64,000 bases of DNA. Source: Shinella sp. XGS7. Its GTDB lineage: Bacteria > Pseudomonadota > Gammaproteobacteria > Burkholderiales > Burkholderiaceae_C. The translations under genes and the position numbers were made by a program. The notes under the pieces are model-generated. The model saw nothing but the letters and a program-made list of their open reading frames with translations, ran no database searches and was not told the DNA's origin. Where the stretch lies: positions 399,501 to 463,500 of the forward strand of contig NZ_CP084758.1 in NCBI RefSeq assembly GCF_020535565.1, written 5' to 3'. Shown in pieces: positions 7,878-16,554 of the stretch (positions are counted from its first letter, which is position 1; each line of letters begins with the position of its first letter).

Positions 7878-8798
7878 ATGCGTATCGAGACACGCTTCGC
7901 GTGGATCATTGCCTTTTGCTTTTGCTTCGGCGTGACCGTGGCCGGCTATATCTCCTACCGCCTGGAGATCCGCCAGGCGCATGAGGACATCAAGCAGAAG
8001 GCCGACCTGCTGCTGGAAACCGCGATGGCCCTGCGGGCCTTCACCTCGGAAGAGCTGACGCCGGTGCTGCGCAGCCTGAGCCAGACCGAGTTCCACGCGG
8101 CCCAGGTGCCCTCCTTCGTGGCCCAGACCACGCTCAAGCGCCTGAACGCGCGCTTCCCCGAGTACCGCTACCGCGAGAGCGCGCTGGACCCCACCAATCT
8201 GAACGACCGCGCCAGCGACTGGGAGGTGGGCCTGCTGCGCCAGTTCCGCGCCGACCCCGAGCGCCAGGAGCTGGTGGGCGAGCATGGCGAGGGCGAGCAG
8301 CGCCGCTTCTATGTGGCCCGGCCCATCCGCATCAAGTCCGAGGCCTGCCTGCAATGCCACAGCACGCCGGCCGCCGCGCCCGCGGCCATGCTGGCCAAGT
8401 ACGGCAGCGCCCACGGCTTCGGCTGGCGTCTGGGCGAGGCCGTGGCCCTGCAGCTGGTGGAGGTGCCCACCGGCCCGGCGCGCCAGAAGGCCTGGAGCAG
8501 CGTGCTGGTCACGGTGGGCTCGCTGGCCTGCGTCTTCGTGCTCTCGGCCGCGGTCTTTCTGCTGCTGCTGCGCCGCCATGTGACGCATCCGCTGGAAGCC
8601 CTGACCCGCGCCGCCCATCTGGAAAGCCTGCACAGCGAAAGCCAGGGCGGCCAGCTGCCCGGCGTGGGCGGGCAGTTCGGCGAGCTGCAGGCCGCCATCC
8701 AGCGCCTCAAGCTCAGCCTGGACCGCGCCCTGCGCCTCTTCGAGGGACAGGCCCCGCCGGCGCCGCGCCGCGCCAGCGATGACGGCGAGGCCCGCTGA
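7878..8798 (+). CDS. DUF3365 (Tll0287-like) haem-c sensor protein with two membrane spans
   Basis: 306 residues. An N-terminal membrane span (residues about 8-25, WIIAFCFCFGVTVAGYI) is followed by a periplasmic DUF3365-type domain of about 150 residues. This holds RRFYVARPIRIKSEACLQCHSTP, where CLQCH is a haem c attachment motif. A second span (about 200-232) precedes a short HAMP-like cytoplasmic tail ending in a disordered Pro/Arg-rich stretch. Domains of this kind sense redox state or small gases in kinases and chemoreceptors, but here no output domain follows. The gene ends two bases before the MscS-like channel, so both are surely co-translated, and the sensor may act on the channel (inference). 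GGGAGGAAC provides a strong ribosome site. Confidence 0.82.
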   Translation: MRIETRFAWIIAFCFCFGVTVAGYISYRLEIRQAHEDIKQKADLLLETAMALRAFTSEELTPVLRSLSQTEFHAAQVPSFVAQTTLKRLNARFPEYRYRESALDPTNLNDRASDWEVGLLRQFRADPERQELVGEHGEGEQRRFYVARPIRIKSEACLQCHSTPAAAPAAMLAKYGSAHGFGWRLGEAVALQLVEVPTGPARQKAWSSVLVTVGSLACVFVLSAAVFLLLLRRHVTHPLEALTRAAHLESLHSESQGGQLPGVGGQFGELQAAIQRLKLSLDRALRLFEGQAPPAPRRASDDGEAR

Positions 8799-8800
8799 GC

Positions 8801-10417
8801 ATGTGGACCCTGATCATCGTGGCCCTGGCGGCCCTGAGCTGGCTGCTGCAGGTGAGCCTGGGCAGCGAGGCCGGCGGCCCCGCCTGGCTGCCCCCCGAGG
8901 CCCTGCGCCAGCTGGCCACCGGCCTGAGCGTGCTGGCCCTGGTGCAGCTGCTGCAGAAGCTGCTCAGCCATGCCCTGCGCCCGGCCGGCCACCACGCCAG
9001 CTCCGACCTGCTGCGCGCCCTGCTGCGCGGCCTGCTCTATCTGCTGGCCAGCATCCTCTATCTGCGCCTGGGCCTGGGGCTGGACATCAGCAGCGTGCTG
9101 GCCACCTCGGCCATGCTCTCGGTCATCATCGGCCTGGCCCTGCAGCCCACCCTGGGCCATCTCTTTGCCGGCGTCTCGCTGGAGATCGAGCGCCCGCTGC
9201 GCGTGGGCGACTATGTGCGCCGCGATCAGCTGGAGGGCGAGGTGGTCTCGCTGAACTGGCGCTCGGTCTATGTGCGCACGCCGCGCGGCTCCACCGTGGT
9301 GCTGCCCAATGCCGAGTTCACCAGCCGCGCGCTCGAGGTGCTGCCGCGCGAGCAGCCCTACCGGCATGAGCTGGGCTTCAGCGTCTCCAGCCGCCACCCG
9401 CCGGGCCAGATCATCCGCTGCGCCCTGCGCGTGCTGCACAGCGGCCTGCCCGGCGTCTGCCACGCGCCCGCGCCCAGCGTGCTGCTCAGCGACAACGATG
9501 CCCGCAGCGCCAGCCTGCGCTACACCGCCCGCTTCTTCACCGACGATTTTCTGAACCGCCAGGCCCTAGGCTCGCAGTTCCTGGAGCGGCTCTGGTACGC
9601 CCTGGCCCGCGAGGGCGTGGCCCTGCCCGAACCGCCCGCGCTCTGGGCCCTGGACCCGACCGAGTCACTGGGCGGCGAGGCCTTGCCCGCGGGCCTGGAA
9701 GCCCTGCCCTGGGCGCCGCGCCGCCCCGCGCCCCTGCAGCCCGACCCCGCCCTGCTGGCCCACAGCCTGGGCGGCCTGCCCGCGGCCCTGAGCCAGGCCC
9801 TGCTGCAGCGCGCGCGCCCGCTGCGCTACGGCCGCGGCGAGCGCTGCGAGCAGCCGGGGCTGATGCTGGTGCTGCACGGCAGCCTGCGCGAGCCCCTGCC
9901 CGCCAGCCTGGCCGAGCAGGATCTGCAGGCTCTGCTGCAGCGCCTGGCCCAGCCGCCGCAGGACGGCGAGCCGCGCCAGCGCCGGCTCACGCACCAGCAT
10001 CACCAGCTGCTGCTGCAGGCCGGCCGCCTGGCCCTGGGGCCGCTGGCCGAGCAGCTGGTGGCGCGCATCGCCGCCCTCACGGACGACGCCTGGCTGGCCG
10101 GCCAAGCCCTGGCCGCCAGCGCCCAGCGTCCCGAGCTGCTGGAGGGTCTGCGCCACGAGCTGCCGCCCGCCCCCAGCCGGGTGGTGGGCGCCGGCCACTG
10201 GGCCGGGGCCGCGGCCCTGAGCGCCCTGGCACCCTATGCCGAGCCCATCATGGCCGAGCAGGACTGCGGCCTGCTGCTCTGGGATGCGCCGGCCCTGCGC
10301 GCGGCCCTGCAGGAGGCCGGCTGCGAGGCCGCCAGCCTGGAGCCGCGCCTGCGCCAGGCCCTGCCCGCGGGTGCACTGGCCGAGGGGGCGCTCACGCGCT
10401 GGCTGGCCCGGGGCTGA
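8801..10417 (+). CDS. MscS-type mechanosensitive channel with a C-terminal cyclic-nucleotide-binding-like region
   Basis: 538 residues. The first ~120 hold an N-terminal span, two further hydrophobic segments and the pore helix region with ATSAMLSVIIGLALQPTLGHLFAGVSLEIERPLRVGDYV, the hallmark of MscS channels. The MscS beta domain follows (GEVVSLNWRSVYVRTPRGSTVVLPNAEF). After residue about 300 comes a ~230-residue extension with LRYGRGERCEQPGLMLVLHGSLRE, resembling the first strands of a cyclic-nucleotide-binding fold as in MscS-CNMP channels, but with no clear phosphate-binding cassette, so ligand binding may be lost. Paired with the haem-c sensor two bases upstream. Inner-membrane protein for osmotic or signal-gated ion flow. 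Confidence 0.82.
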   Translation: MWTLIIVALAALSWLLQVSLGSEAGGPAWLPPEALRQLATGLSVLALVQLLQKLLSHALRPAGHHASSDLLRALLRGLLYLLASILYLRLGLGLDISSVLATSAMLSVIIGLALQPTLGHLFAGVSLEIERPLRVGDYVRRDQLEGEVVSLNWRSVYVRTPRGSTVVLPNAEFTSRALEVLPREQPYRHELGFSVSSRHPPGQIIRCALRVLHSGLPGVCHAPAPSVLLSDNDARSASLRYTARFFTDDFLNRQALGSQFLERLWYALAREGVALPEPPALWALDPTESLGGEALPAGLEALPWAPRRPAPLQPDPALLAHSLGGLPAALSQALLQRARPLRYGRGERCEQPGLMLVLHGSLREPLPASLAEQDLQALLQRLAQPPQDGEPRQRRLTHQHHQLLLQAGRLALGPLAEQLVARIAALTDDAWLAGQALAASAQRPELLEGLRHELPPAPSRVVGAGHWAGAAALSALAPYAEPIMAEQDCGLLLWDAPALRAALQEAGCEAASLEPRLRQALPAGALAEGALTRWLARG

Positions 10418-10432
10418 GAAGTCCGCGCCGCT

Positions 10433-11596
10433 TCAGCGCTTGGGCGGCAGGGCCGCGCGCGCCAGATCGGGCTGGTCGCTGAAGAAGCCGTCCATGCCCG
10501 TGGCCAGGAAGCGGCGCAGCTGGCCCGCCATATCGCCCAGGGCGCCGGACGCCTTGTCGGCGCTGTTCTGGAAGTCCTTGGGCAGGAAGCTGTTCTCGGC
10601 GCGGAAGGTCCAGCCATGCACCACCAGGCCGCGGCGATGCGCCTCGGCCACCAGGGGCGTGGGCTCGGCCGCGAGTTGCTGGGCCTGCAGCGGAATGATC
10701 AGGTTCAGGTGCGGGCCGATGCCGTTGGCATAGCCCTTGATGAAGTCCAGCCCCGCCGGCTGGGCCAGCTCGGCATAGCCGCGTGCATCGCCGGCCAGGG
10801 TGAAGTCATGGGGCTTGCCGCCGGCGCTGAGCAGCTGCACCAGGCGCAGCTGGGTCTTGCCGCGCAGGTACTGCAGATTCGCCACCTCGAAGGACTGGAT
10901 GAAAACCGGCGCCTCGGGCCGGTTGCCCCAGGCCGCGTGCAGGGCCTTGAGCAGGGTGTCTTCCATGCGCGGCAGGCCGGCCGCCTCGGTGAAGGCCTTG
11001 AAATAGCTGGGGTGCTTGGTCTCGGGATAGAGGCACACGCCGCGCGCCTGGGCCAGGGCGATCACCTCGTCCAGCGTGGGAATGGGCTCGCGGTCGTCAT
11101 AGGCGCGATTGGCCAGGCGCAGATCGCGCAGGCGCTCCTGGGCGCGGATATCGGCCCGGATCTCGGCGGCCGTGAAGTCCTCGGCAAACCAGCCGGCCAT
11201 GGGGCGGCCGTCCACCTGCTTCACCGTCAGGCGATCCGCGTACTTGTCCAGCTGCCAGACATTGCTGCTGGTGTCGGTGCGATGCAGCACCGGCTTGCCG
11301 TCCGCGCCGCGCTTGATCGTTCGGCCATCGGCCTCCAGCTCCACGCGCGCCAGCAGGGGCTCGTGGCGGGCCAGCAGCACGCCGTCCCGGCTCATGACCA
11401 GATCGGGCTCGATGCAGTCGGCCCCCTGCTCGATGGCCAGCTGATAAGCCGCCAGGGTGTGCTCGGGCCGGTGGCCCGAGGCGCCGCGGTGGGCGATCAG
11501 CAGGGGCTGGGCGAGGGCCCAGCCGCCGGACAGGCCCAGCAGCAGGGCCGCGGCGCCACGGCGCGCGATAGGGGCAAGGCGGGGCGGGCGGTGCAT
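10433..11596 (-). CDS. glpQ: Glycerophosphodiester phosphodiesterase, periplasmic GlpQ type
   Basis: 387 residues. A signal peptide (RRGAAALLLGLSGGWALAQ) is followed at once by the GDPD domain: IAHRGASGHRPEHT with the catalytic His-Arg, then IEPDLVMSRDGVLLARHE, containing the metal-binding acidic residues and the second His. It hydrolyses glycerophosphodiesters to glycerol 3-phosphate and an alcohol. Length and the large insertion after the second motif match GlpQ-like periplasmic enzymes rather than cytosolic UgpQ. ATG 11596 (MHRPPRLAP) is preferred to the longer frame, whose extra N-terminus is Pro/Arg-rich and overlaps the divergent DUF2892 gene. Confidence 0.9.
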   Translation of the reverse strand: MHRPPRLAPIARRGAAALLLGLSGGWALAQPLLIAHRGASGHRPEHTLAAYQLAIEQGADCIEPDLVMSRDGVLLARHEPLLARVELEADGRTIKRGADGKPVLHRTDTSSNVWQLDKYADRLTVKQVDGRPMAGWFAEDFTAAEIRADIRAQERLRDLRLANRAYDDREPIPTLDEVIALAQARGVCLYPETKHPSYFKAFTEAAGLPRMEDTLLKALHAAWGNRPEAPVFIQSFEVANLQYLRGKTQLRLVQLLSAGGKPHDFTLAGDARGYAELAQPAGLDFIKGYANGIGPHLNLIIPLQAQQLAAEPTPLVAEAHRRGLVVHGWTFRAENSFLPKDFQNSADKASGALGDMAGQLRRFLATGMDGFFSDQPDLARAALPPKR

Positions 11597-11706
11597 GGCG
11601 GGGGTCTCTCCAGCTATTTTTCTCGGGCCGCGAATCCTTTGCGCAGCGAGCTGCCTCTTAGCGCCCGGGGACACGGTGTTCCCGCACCTTATCAGGAGTG
11701 CAAGAC

Positions 11707-11925
11707 ATGTTTTATGTGAAGAATCTGCCCGGCTGGGAGCGGGCCATGCGGGTGAGCTGCGGCCTGTGCACCACGGTGCTGGCCCTGGTGGCGGTACCGG
11801 GGGGCTGGGGCTGGGTGCTGGGCGCGGTGGCCGCGGGCTCCGTGGTCTCGGGCCTGCTGGGCTTCTGCCCCGCCTGCGCCCTGCTGGGCCGCCGCTTGCA
11901 GGACGCCGAGCGGCGCCAACCATAA
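11707..11925 (+). CDS. DUF2892 family small membrane protein
   Basis: 72 residues starting MFYVKNLPGWERAMRV, with two predicted membrane spans separated by a Gly-Trp-Gly turn and a closing CPACALLGRR. This matches DUF2892/YgaP membrane-domain proteins (usual length 60-75). AGGAG at 11694-11698 places the start at ATG 11707 rather than the GTG at 11698. The two cysteines in CPAC are typical of the family. It lies 12 bases before an ECF sigma factor and is probably co-transcribed. Function unknown. Confidence 0.8.
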   Translation: MFYVKNLPGWERAMRVSCGLCTTVLALVAVPGGWGWVLGAVAAGSVVSGLLGFCPACALLGRRLQDAERRQP

Positions 11926-11937
11926 TCGAGCCCGCCC

Positions 11938-12459
11938 ATGGCCTACTCCGCCCAACACCACCTGCCCCTGCTGCAGGCCGCCCATGGCGGCGACGCCCAG
12001 GCCATGGAACAGCTGCTGCGCCTGTGCCGCCCCGATATACGGCGCTATGCGCAGCGCCACTGCCTGGTCAGCGATGTGGACGATGCCGTGCAGGAGACCC
12101 TGCTGCTGCTGGCGCGGCGCCTGCACTCCCTGCGCGCGGTGGCCGCCTTCTCGGGCTGGCTGCTGCGCGTGGCGCAGCGCGAGTGCCGGCGCCTGGCACG
12201 CCTGGCCTTTGCCTATGACCCCTACGACGAGGAGCGCCTGGCCCAGTGGCTGGCCGTGCACGACAACGAGACTCTGCGCCTGGAGCTGAGCCAGGCCCTG
12301 CAGTCCCTGCCCCAGCATTATCGCGAGGTGATACTGCTGCGCGACTTCGAGGAGCTGTCCATCGCCGAGATCGCCGCCTGTCTGCAGCTCACGGCGGCCG
12401 CCACCAAGAGCCGGCTGCACCGGGCCAGGGAAATGGCGCGGGAATATCTGCTGGCCTGA
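11938..12459 (+). CDS. RNA polymerase sigma factor, ECF subfamily
   Basis: 173 residues with region 2 (AAHGGDAQAMEQLLRLCRPDIRRYAQRHC, DVDDAVQETLLLLARRL) and region 4 (QSLPQHYREVILLRDFEELSIAEIAACLQLTAAATKSRLHRAREM), the complete architecture of an ECF sigma-70 factor. It directs RNA polymerase to a small regulon, usually in response to an envelope or redox stress. No anti-sigma factor gene follows; instead the upstream neighbour is a DUF2892 membrane protein 12 bases away, which might serve a sensory role (inference). The frame from ATG 11938 gives the standard length. Confidence 0.9.
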   Translation: MAYSAQHHLPLLQAAHGGDAQAMEQLLRLCRPDIRRYAQRHCLVSDVDDAVQETLLLLARRLHSLRAVAAFSGWLLRVAQRECRRLARLAFAYDPYDEERLAQWLAVHDNETLRLELSQALQSLPQHYREVILLRDFEELSIAEIAACLQLTAAATKSRLHRAREMAREYLLA

Positions 12460-12506
12460 CGCGCCCCCCTGCGGCCGAGCCGGATCGGCCGCCGGCGCTG
12501 GGAGGC

Positions 12507-13496
12507 TCAGTACAGGCCGCGCGTGCGCGCCATCAGCCGGGTCAGGCCCAGCATGGCATCGGTATTGGGCGTGGGCAGGTCCAGCTTCTGGGCGATCTCG
12601 CGCACCACGGCCACCAGGGCGTCAAGCTCCAGGGGACGGCCGGCCTCGGCGTCCTGCAGCATGGAGGTCTTGAAGGCGCCCAGCTTGCGCGTCACCTCGT
12701 GGCGCTGCTCGGGCGTCTGGTCCACGCCGCAGCCGATGCGCGCACCGATCTCGGCGGCCTCGCGCATCACCCGGGTCACGAAGCCGCGCACCAGCTCGTC
12801 GTCCAGGATGCGGTCGGCCGTGGCGCCGGTCAGGGCCGAGATCGGGTTCATGGTCATATTGCCCCAGAGCTTGAACCAGATGTCGCGCTGGATGCGCTCC
12901 GAGACCGTGGCATTGAAGCCGGCGCGCTGCAGCAGGGCCGCCAGCTGCTCCACATGCGCGGGTCGGCCGCCGGCCGGGTCGCCCAGGATCAGGCCCATGC
13001 CCATCACATGCCGCACGCGGCCCGGCTCGGGCGTGGCGCAGCTGGCGTGCACCACCGAGCCGATCACGCGCTCGGCCGGGATCTGGGCGGCAATCAGGCC
13101 GCCCGGGTCCACCGTCTCCAGCGCCTGACCGTCCAGCGGGCCGCCCAGGCCGCGGAAGAACCACCAGGGCACGCCGTTCATGGCCACCAGCACCCGGGTC
13201 TCGGGACCCATCAGGGCGCGCACGGCGGGCGCCACCGCGGCCAGGGCCGGCCCTTTGACGGCCACCACCACCAAGTCCTGCGGCCCCAGGGCCTCGGTGC
13301 TGTCGCTGGCCGCGATGGGCACGCTGAAGCGCTCGCCCGCGGGCGTGTCTAGACGCAGGCCGTGCGTGCGCAGGGCCGCCAGCGTGGCGCCGCGCGCCAG
13401 GGCGCTCAGGCGCAGCTCGGCGCCCAGGGTGTGGCCCAGATAGGCCCCGAACCAGCCGCCAATGGCGCCAGCGCCCACGATGCAGACCTTGATCAT
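12507..13496 (-). CDS. 2-dehydropantoate 2-reductase family protein
   Basis: 329 residues. An N-terminal Rossmann domain starts IKVCIVGAGAIGGWFGAYL and includes DLVVVAVKGPAL. The C-terminal helical domain carries ERIQRDIWFKLWGNMTMNPISALTG, with the lysine and asparagine that position pantoate in ketopantoate reductases. The NADPH-dependent reduction of 2-dehydropantoate serves CoA synthesis, but many paralogs exist in this group, so panE function is not certain. ATG 13496 starts the Rossmann fold directly; the longer frame adds a non-conserved Cys-rich stretch. Single gene, convergent with the sigma factor. Confidence 0.85.
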   Translation of the reverse strand: MIKVCIVGAGAIGGWFGAYLGHTLGAELRLSALARGATLAALRTHGLRLDTPAGERFSVPIAASDSTEALGPQDLVVVAVKGPALAAVAPAVRALMGPETRVLVAMNGVPWWFFRGLGGPLDGQALETVDPGGLIAAQIPAERVIGSVVHASCATPEPGRVRHVMGMGLILGDPAGGRPAHVEQLAALLQRAGFNATVSERIQRDIWFKLWGNMTMNPISALTGATADRILDDELVRGFVTRVMREAAEIGARIGCGVDQTPEQRHEVTRKLGAFKTSMLQDAEAGRPLELDALVAVVREIAQKLDLPTPNTDAMLGLTRLMARTRGLY

Positions 13497-13650
13497 CTTC
13501 GACTCTCTATTGCCAAGGCGGCAAGTCTCGCACGAGCCTGTGCGCAAGACCTGACCCCGGCGATGGTCTTGCCGGCCGCCGGCTTGACCTCAAGTGCGCC
13601 TGAGATTTCAGACTGGACCCGAGTCTTTCATGCACTTTGCAAGGAACCCC

Positions 13651-14076
13651 ATGAGCACCAAGCTTCAGCCCGGCAGCGCGGCCTTCGTCAATCCCCCCGG
13701 CCTCTACGATCCCGCGCCCAATGGCTATTCCCATCTGGCCCTGACCCAGGGCCCCCTGCGCTGGCTGCTGGCCGCGGGCCAGGGCGGCGAAGACGCCAGC
13801 GGCGCCCTGCCCGCCGGCTTCGAGGCCCAGCTGCAGCAATGCCTGGCCAATGTGCAGACCGTGCTGGCCGCGGGCGGCGCCGGCCTGGGCGATGTGCTGC
13901 GCCTGCGCGTGCTGATCGTGGATCACGACGAGCGCCGCCTGGCTCAGCTGGGCGCGGCCCTCCGGGCTTTGTGGGGCGATGCGCCCATGCCGGCCTGCAC
14001 CCTGATCCCGGTGCCACGCCTGGCGCTGGACGGCATGCTGGTGGAAATCGAGGCGACGGCGGCGCAAGCGCTCTGA
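13651..14076 (+). CDS. RidA family protein (YjgF/YER057c/UK114)
   Basis: 141 residues. The Rid fold is seen in PNGYSHLALTQGPLRWLLAAGQGGEDASGALP, QCLANVQTVLAAGGAGLGDVLRLRVLIVD and PACTLIPVPRLALDGMLVEIEATA. Rid proteins deaminate reactive enamine/imine intermediates; members without the key arginine act otherwise. The usual R in the R-x-x-T/V element is replaced here by PAC-TLIPVPRLA, so the classical arginine is not obvious. ATG 13651 follows AAGGA at 13641-13645. Single gene followed by a GC-rich hairpin (14096-14132). Confidence 0.82.
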   Translation: MSTKLQPGSAAFVNPPGLYDPAPNGYSHLALTQGPLRWLLAAGQGGEDASGALPAGFEAQLQQCLANVQTVLAAGGAGLGDVLRLRVLIVDHDERRLAQLGAALRALWGDAPMPACTLIPVPRLALDGMLVEIEATAAQAL

Positions 14077-14095
14077 TCTCACGAGGCCCGTCAGC

Positions 14096-14132
14096 GCCGG
14101 CAAGTCCCCAGCGCCCGCGGGTGCTTGCCGGC
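14096..14132 (+). terminator. GC-rich hairpin after the RidA gene
   Basis: GCCGGCAAG (14096-14104) pairs perfectly with CTTGCCGGC (14124-14132). No T-run follows, so it may be a Rho-assisted end or an mRNA-stabilising hairpin. Confidence 0.4.
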
Positions 14133-14198
14133 GGGCACACAATCGCCGCCAGCCCAGCGCCTTGCTGGTCAGCGATCCATAGCCCTCACACCCAGCCC

Positions 14199-14903
14199 AT
14201 GAGCGATCTGTCCCACTTCCCCATCACCCGCAAATGGCCGGCCCGCCATCCCGAGCGCCTGCAGCTCTATTCGCTGCCGACGCCGAACGGCGTGAAGGTT
14301 TCCATCGCGCTGGAAGAACTGGGCCTGCCCTATGAGGCGCATCTGGTGGATTTCGGCAGCAATGACCAGCTCTCGCCCGAGTTCCTCTCGCTAAACCCCA
14401 ACAACAAGATCCCGGCCATCCTGGACCCGCAGGGCCCGGGCGGTGAGCCCCTGGCCCTGTTCGAGTCGGGTGCCATCCTGGTCTATCTGGCCGAGAAGCA
14501 GGGTCAGTTCTTGCCGCAGGACCCGGCCCTGCGCTACCAGGCTCTGCAGTGGCTGATGTTCCAGATGGGCGGCGTGGGGCCCATGTTCGGCCAGCTGGGC
14601 TTCTTCCACAAATTCGCCGGCAAGGACTACGAGGACAAGCGCCCGCGCGACCGCTATGTGGCCGAATCCCGCCGCCTGCTGGGCGTGCTGGACCAGCACC
14701 TGGCCGGCCGCGACTGGATGCTGGGCGCCGACTACAGCATTGCCGACATCGCCATCTGGCCCTGGGTGAACAATCTGGTGGGCTTCTACGGCGCGGGCGA
14801 GCTGGTGGGCTTTGCCGAGTTCGCCAACGTACAGCGCGTGCTGCAGGCCTTTCTGGCCCGCCCGGCGGTGCAGCGCGGGCTCAAGGTGCCGGCGCGCGCC
14901 TGA
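14199..14903 (+). CDS. Glutathione S-transferase, Ure2p/nu-class-like (YfcG type)
   Basis: 234 residues with an N-terminal thioredoxin-fold domain (LQLYSLPTPNGVKVSIALEELGLPYEAHLVDF, NNKIPAI, LFESGAILVYLAEK) and a C-terminal helical domain (FMFGQLGFFHKFAG-type block, YSIADIAIWPWV). The TPNGVKVSIALEE segment, where Thr and Asn contact glutathione, is typical of the YfcG/YghU nu class, which has disulfide reductase activity. ATG 14199 begins MSDLSHFPITRKW, a typical start for this subgroup. Cytosolic; single gene. Confidence 0.9.
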   Translation: MSDLSHFPITRKWPARHPERLQLYSLPTPNGVKVSIALEELGLPYEAHLVDFGSNDQLSPEFLSLNPNNKIPAILDPQGPGGEPLALFESGAILVYLAEKQGQFLPQDPALRYQALQWLMFQMGGVGPMFGQLGFFHKFAGKDYEDKRPRDRYVAESRRLLGVLDQHLAGRDWMLGADYSIADIAIWPWVNNLVGFYGAGELVGFAEFANVQRVLQAFLARPAVQRGLKVPARA

Positions 14904-14907
14904 GGCC

Positions 14908-15678
14908 TCAGCGCAGGTTCACCAGCGTGATCTGGCCGCCGCGGCGCCGGCCGCGGGCGCGCCAGGCACGCCAGCCGTGATAGAGGGACTGCAGCAGCAG
15001 CACCGCGGCCAGGGCCAGGGCAATGCCGGCCGAGACCTCGGCACCGTCCAGGCCGCTGCGCGCCTGGCGATGCTGCACGCCCAGCAGGCCCCACAGCAGG
15101 GCCAGCACCAGGGCCGGCGGCGCACGCAGCAGCTGGTTCAGGCCCAGCAGCCACAGGGCGCTGGCGCCCCAGAGCAGCAGGCCGGCCGGCAGCTGGCGCT
15201 CGGCCGGCCACCAGCCGCCCGCCACGCCCATCAGGGCCAGGTGCATGGGCAGGGCCAGGGCCAGCCAGCCCACATGCAGGCGCAGGGCCGTGCGCAGCGG
15301 CCAGGGCGGCCGCGGCACATCCTCCAGCAAGGCCAGGGCCAGAACCAGGGCCAGCAGGGCCAGGCCGAAGCGCTGGGCACTGAACAGCGGCATCCAGGCC
15401 GCGCTGGCGGCCCAGCCCAGGCTCAGGGGCGGCAGCAGGCGGCGCAGGCTGTCGGGCGCAGGCGCGGCACGCCGACGCGGCAAGAGGCGCCAGGCCGCCA
15501 GCAGATCGAGCACAAAGATCAGGCCCCAGATCGAGAAGGCATAACCCGAGGCCAGCAGCAGGCTGGCGTGGCGCTCGGCCAGGGTGTCGATCGCGGGGCC
15601 GAAGAGCTGGCCGCGCTGGGCAAGCCAGGCCAGCAGGGGTGCGGCCAGGGCCACCAGCAGGGGAAACAGCGCATTCAT
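14908..15678 (-). CDS. TspO/MBR-like multi-span membrane protein
   Basis: 256 residues with about eight hydrophobic segments and almost no soluble part. FSIWGLIFVLD early in the protein and repeated Trp near membrane edges resemble larger TspO/tryptophan-rich sensory-type proteins. The family assignment is from overall look and this motif only. Inner membrane; function unknown. Very Leu/Ala-rich and high GC like its neighbours. It converges with the GST gene (stop to stop four bases) and starts 125 bases from the IclR stop, with a hairpin between. Confidence 0.6.
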   Translation of the reverse strand: MNALFPLLVALAAPLLAWLAQRGQLFGPAIDTLAERHASLLLASGYAFSIWGLIFVLDLLAAWRLLPRRRAAPAPDSLRRLLPPLSLGWAASAAWMPLFSAQRFGLALLALVLALALLEDVPRPPWPLRTALRLHVGWLALALPMHLALMGVAGGWWPAERQLPAGLLLWGASALWLLGLNQLLRAPPALVLALLWGLLGVQHRQARSGLDGAEVSAGIALALAAVLLLQSLYHGWRAWRARGRRRGGQITLVNLR

Positions 15679-15757
15679 GGGCCCGCCACCTTAAACGCGG
15701 CCGGCGCGGCCCGTGTAAGCAAGCGAGCGCTGGGGCGCCGCCCCGTCACGCCTGGCT

Positions 15758-15788
15758 GCAAGTGCTGCAGGCTGCTCGCAGCACTTGC
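15758..15788 (-). terminator. Hairpin after the IclR gene
   Basis: GCAAGTGCTGC (15758-15768) and GCAGCACTTGC (15778-15788) are exact inverted repeats, starting 14 bases beyond the IclR stop on the minus strand. No clear T-run follows. Confidence 0.45.
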
Positions 15789-15802
15789 ATTCGCTCACGC
15801 CC

Positions 15803-16519
15803 TCAGGCGCCGCCGCCCAGGCGCCGGCTGAGCTGGGCCGCGGCCTGGCGCAAGGTCTCGCCCAGGCCGGGCTTGAGCCGGCTGCTGGGCAGGCTCAGGG
15901 TCAGGGCGCCCACCAGCTCGCCGCCGGCGCGGAACACCGGCGCGGCCAGGCCGGCCAGGCCTTCCACGCGGTCGCCATCCAGCTCGGCCAGGCCCTCGGC
16001 GCGGATGCGCTCATAGAGCTTGCCGCGCGCGCCGCCATAGGCCAGCAACAGGCGCCCGCCTGCGCCGCGTTCCAGGGGCAGCAGATCGCCCGCGCGCAGA
16101 TGGTCGCGCAGGGGCTGGGGCGAGTCCACGCGGCACAGGCACAGGCGCTGCTCGCCCTGGCGCACATGCAGGGCCGCGCTCTCGCGCGTGCGCGCCACCA
16201 GGGCCTGCAGCACCGGCATCACCTCGGCTTCCAGCGAGAAGGAGGCGGCGTAGAGCCCGTGCAGCCGCGCCAGCCCTGGCCCCAGGGCGTAGCGCCCGTC
16301 CGCGCGGCGCTGCAGCAGCTGCGCATGCTCCAGCGAGGCCAGCAGGCGAAGGGCCGTGCTCTTGTAGAGCTGGGTGCGCTCGGCCAGCTCGCTCAGGCTC
16401 AGCGTGCTGTCGCCGGCGCGAAAGGCATTGAGCAGGCTCAGGGCCTTGTCGGCCGCGGCCACGCCGCCGGGGGCGGCTTCAGTGTCGGCCAGGGAGGGCG
16501 TGGCGGCTTTGCGAGGCAT
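15803..16519 (-). CDS. IclR family transcriptional regulator
   Basis: 238 residues: N-terminal winged helix (AADKALSLLNAFRAGDSTLSLSELAERTQLYKSTALRLLASLEHAQLLQ, about 22-80) and a C-terminal effector domain (ALVARTRESAALHVRQGEQRLCLCRVDS, GGRLLLAYGG, GLAAPVFRAGGELVGALTLSLPSSR). IclR proteins sense small carboxylic acids and control divergent catabolic genes. It is divergent from the lyase/CoA-transferase pair with a palindrome of IclR type between them, so these genes are its probable target. ATG 16519 (MPRKAATP) gives the family length. Confidence 0.92.
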   Translation of the reverse strand: MPRKAATPSLADTEAAPGGVAAADKALSLLNAFRAGDSTLSLSELAERTQLYKSTALRLLASLEHAQLLQRRADGRYALGPGLARLHGLYAASFSLEAEVMPVLQALVARTRESAALHVRQGEQRLCLCRVDSPQPLRDHLRAGDLLPLERGAGGRLLLAYGGARGKLYERIRAEGLAELDGDRVEGLAGLAAPVFRAGGELVGALTLSLPSSRLKPGLGETLRQAAAQLSRRLGGGA

Positions 16520-16554
16520 GGTTGACGCGAGCGAGTCTGACGGCGATACTTTTT

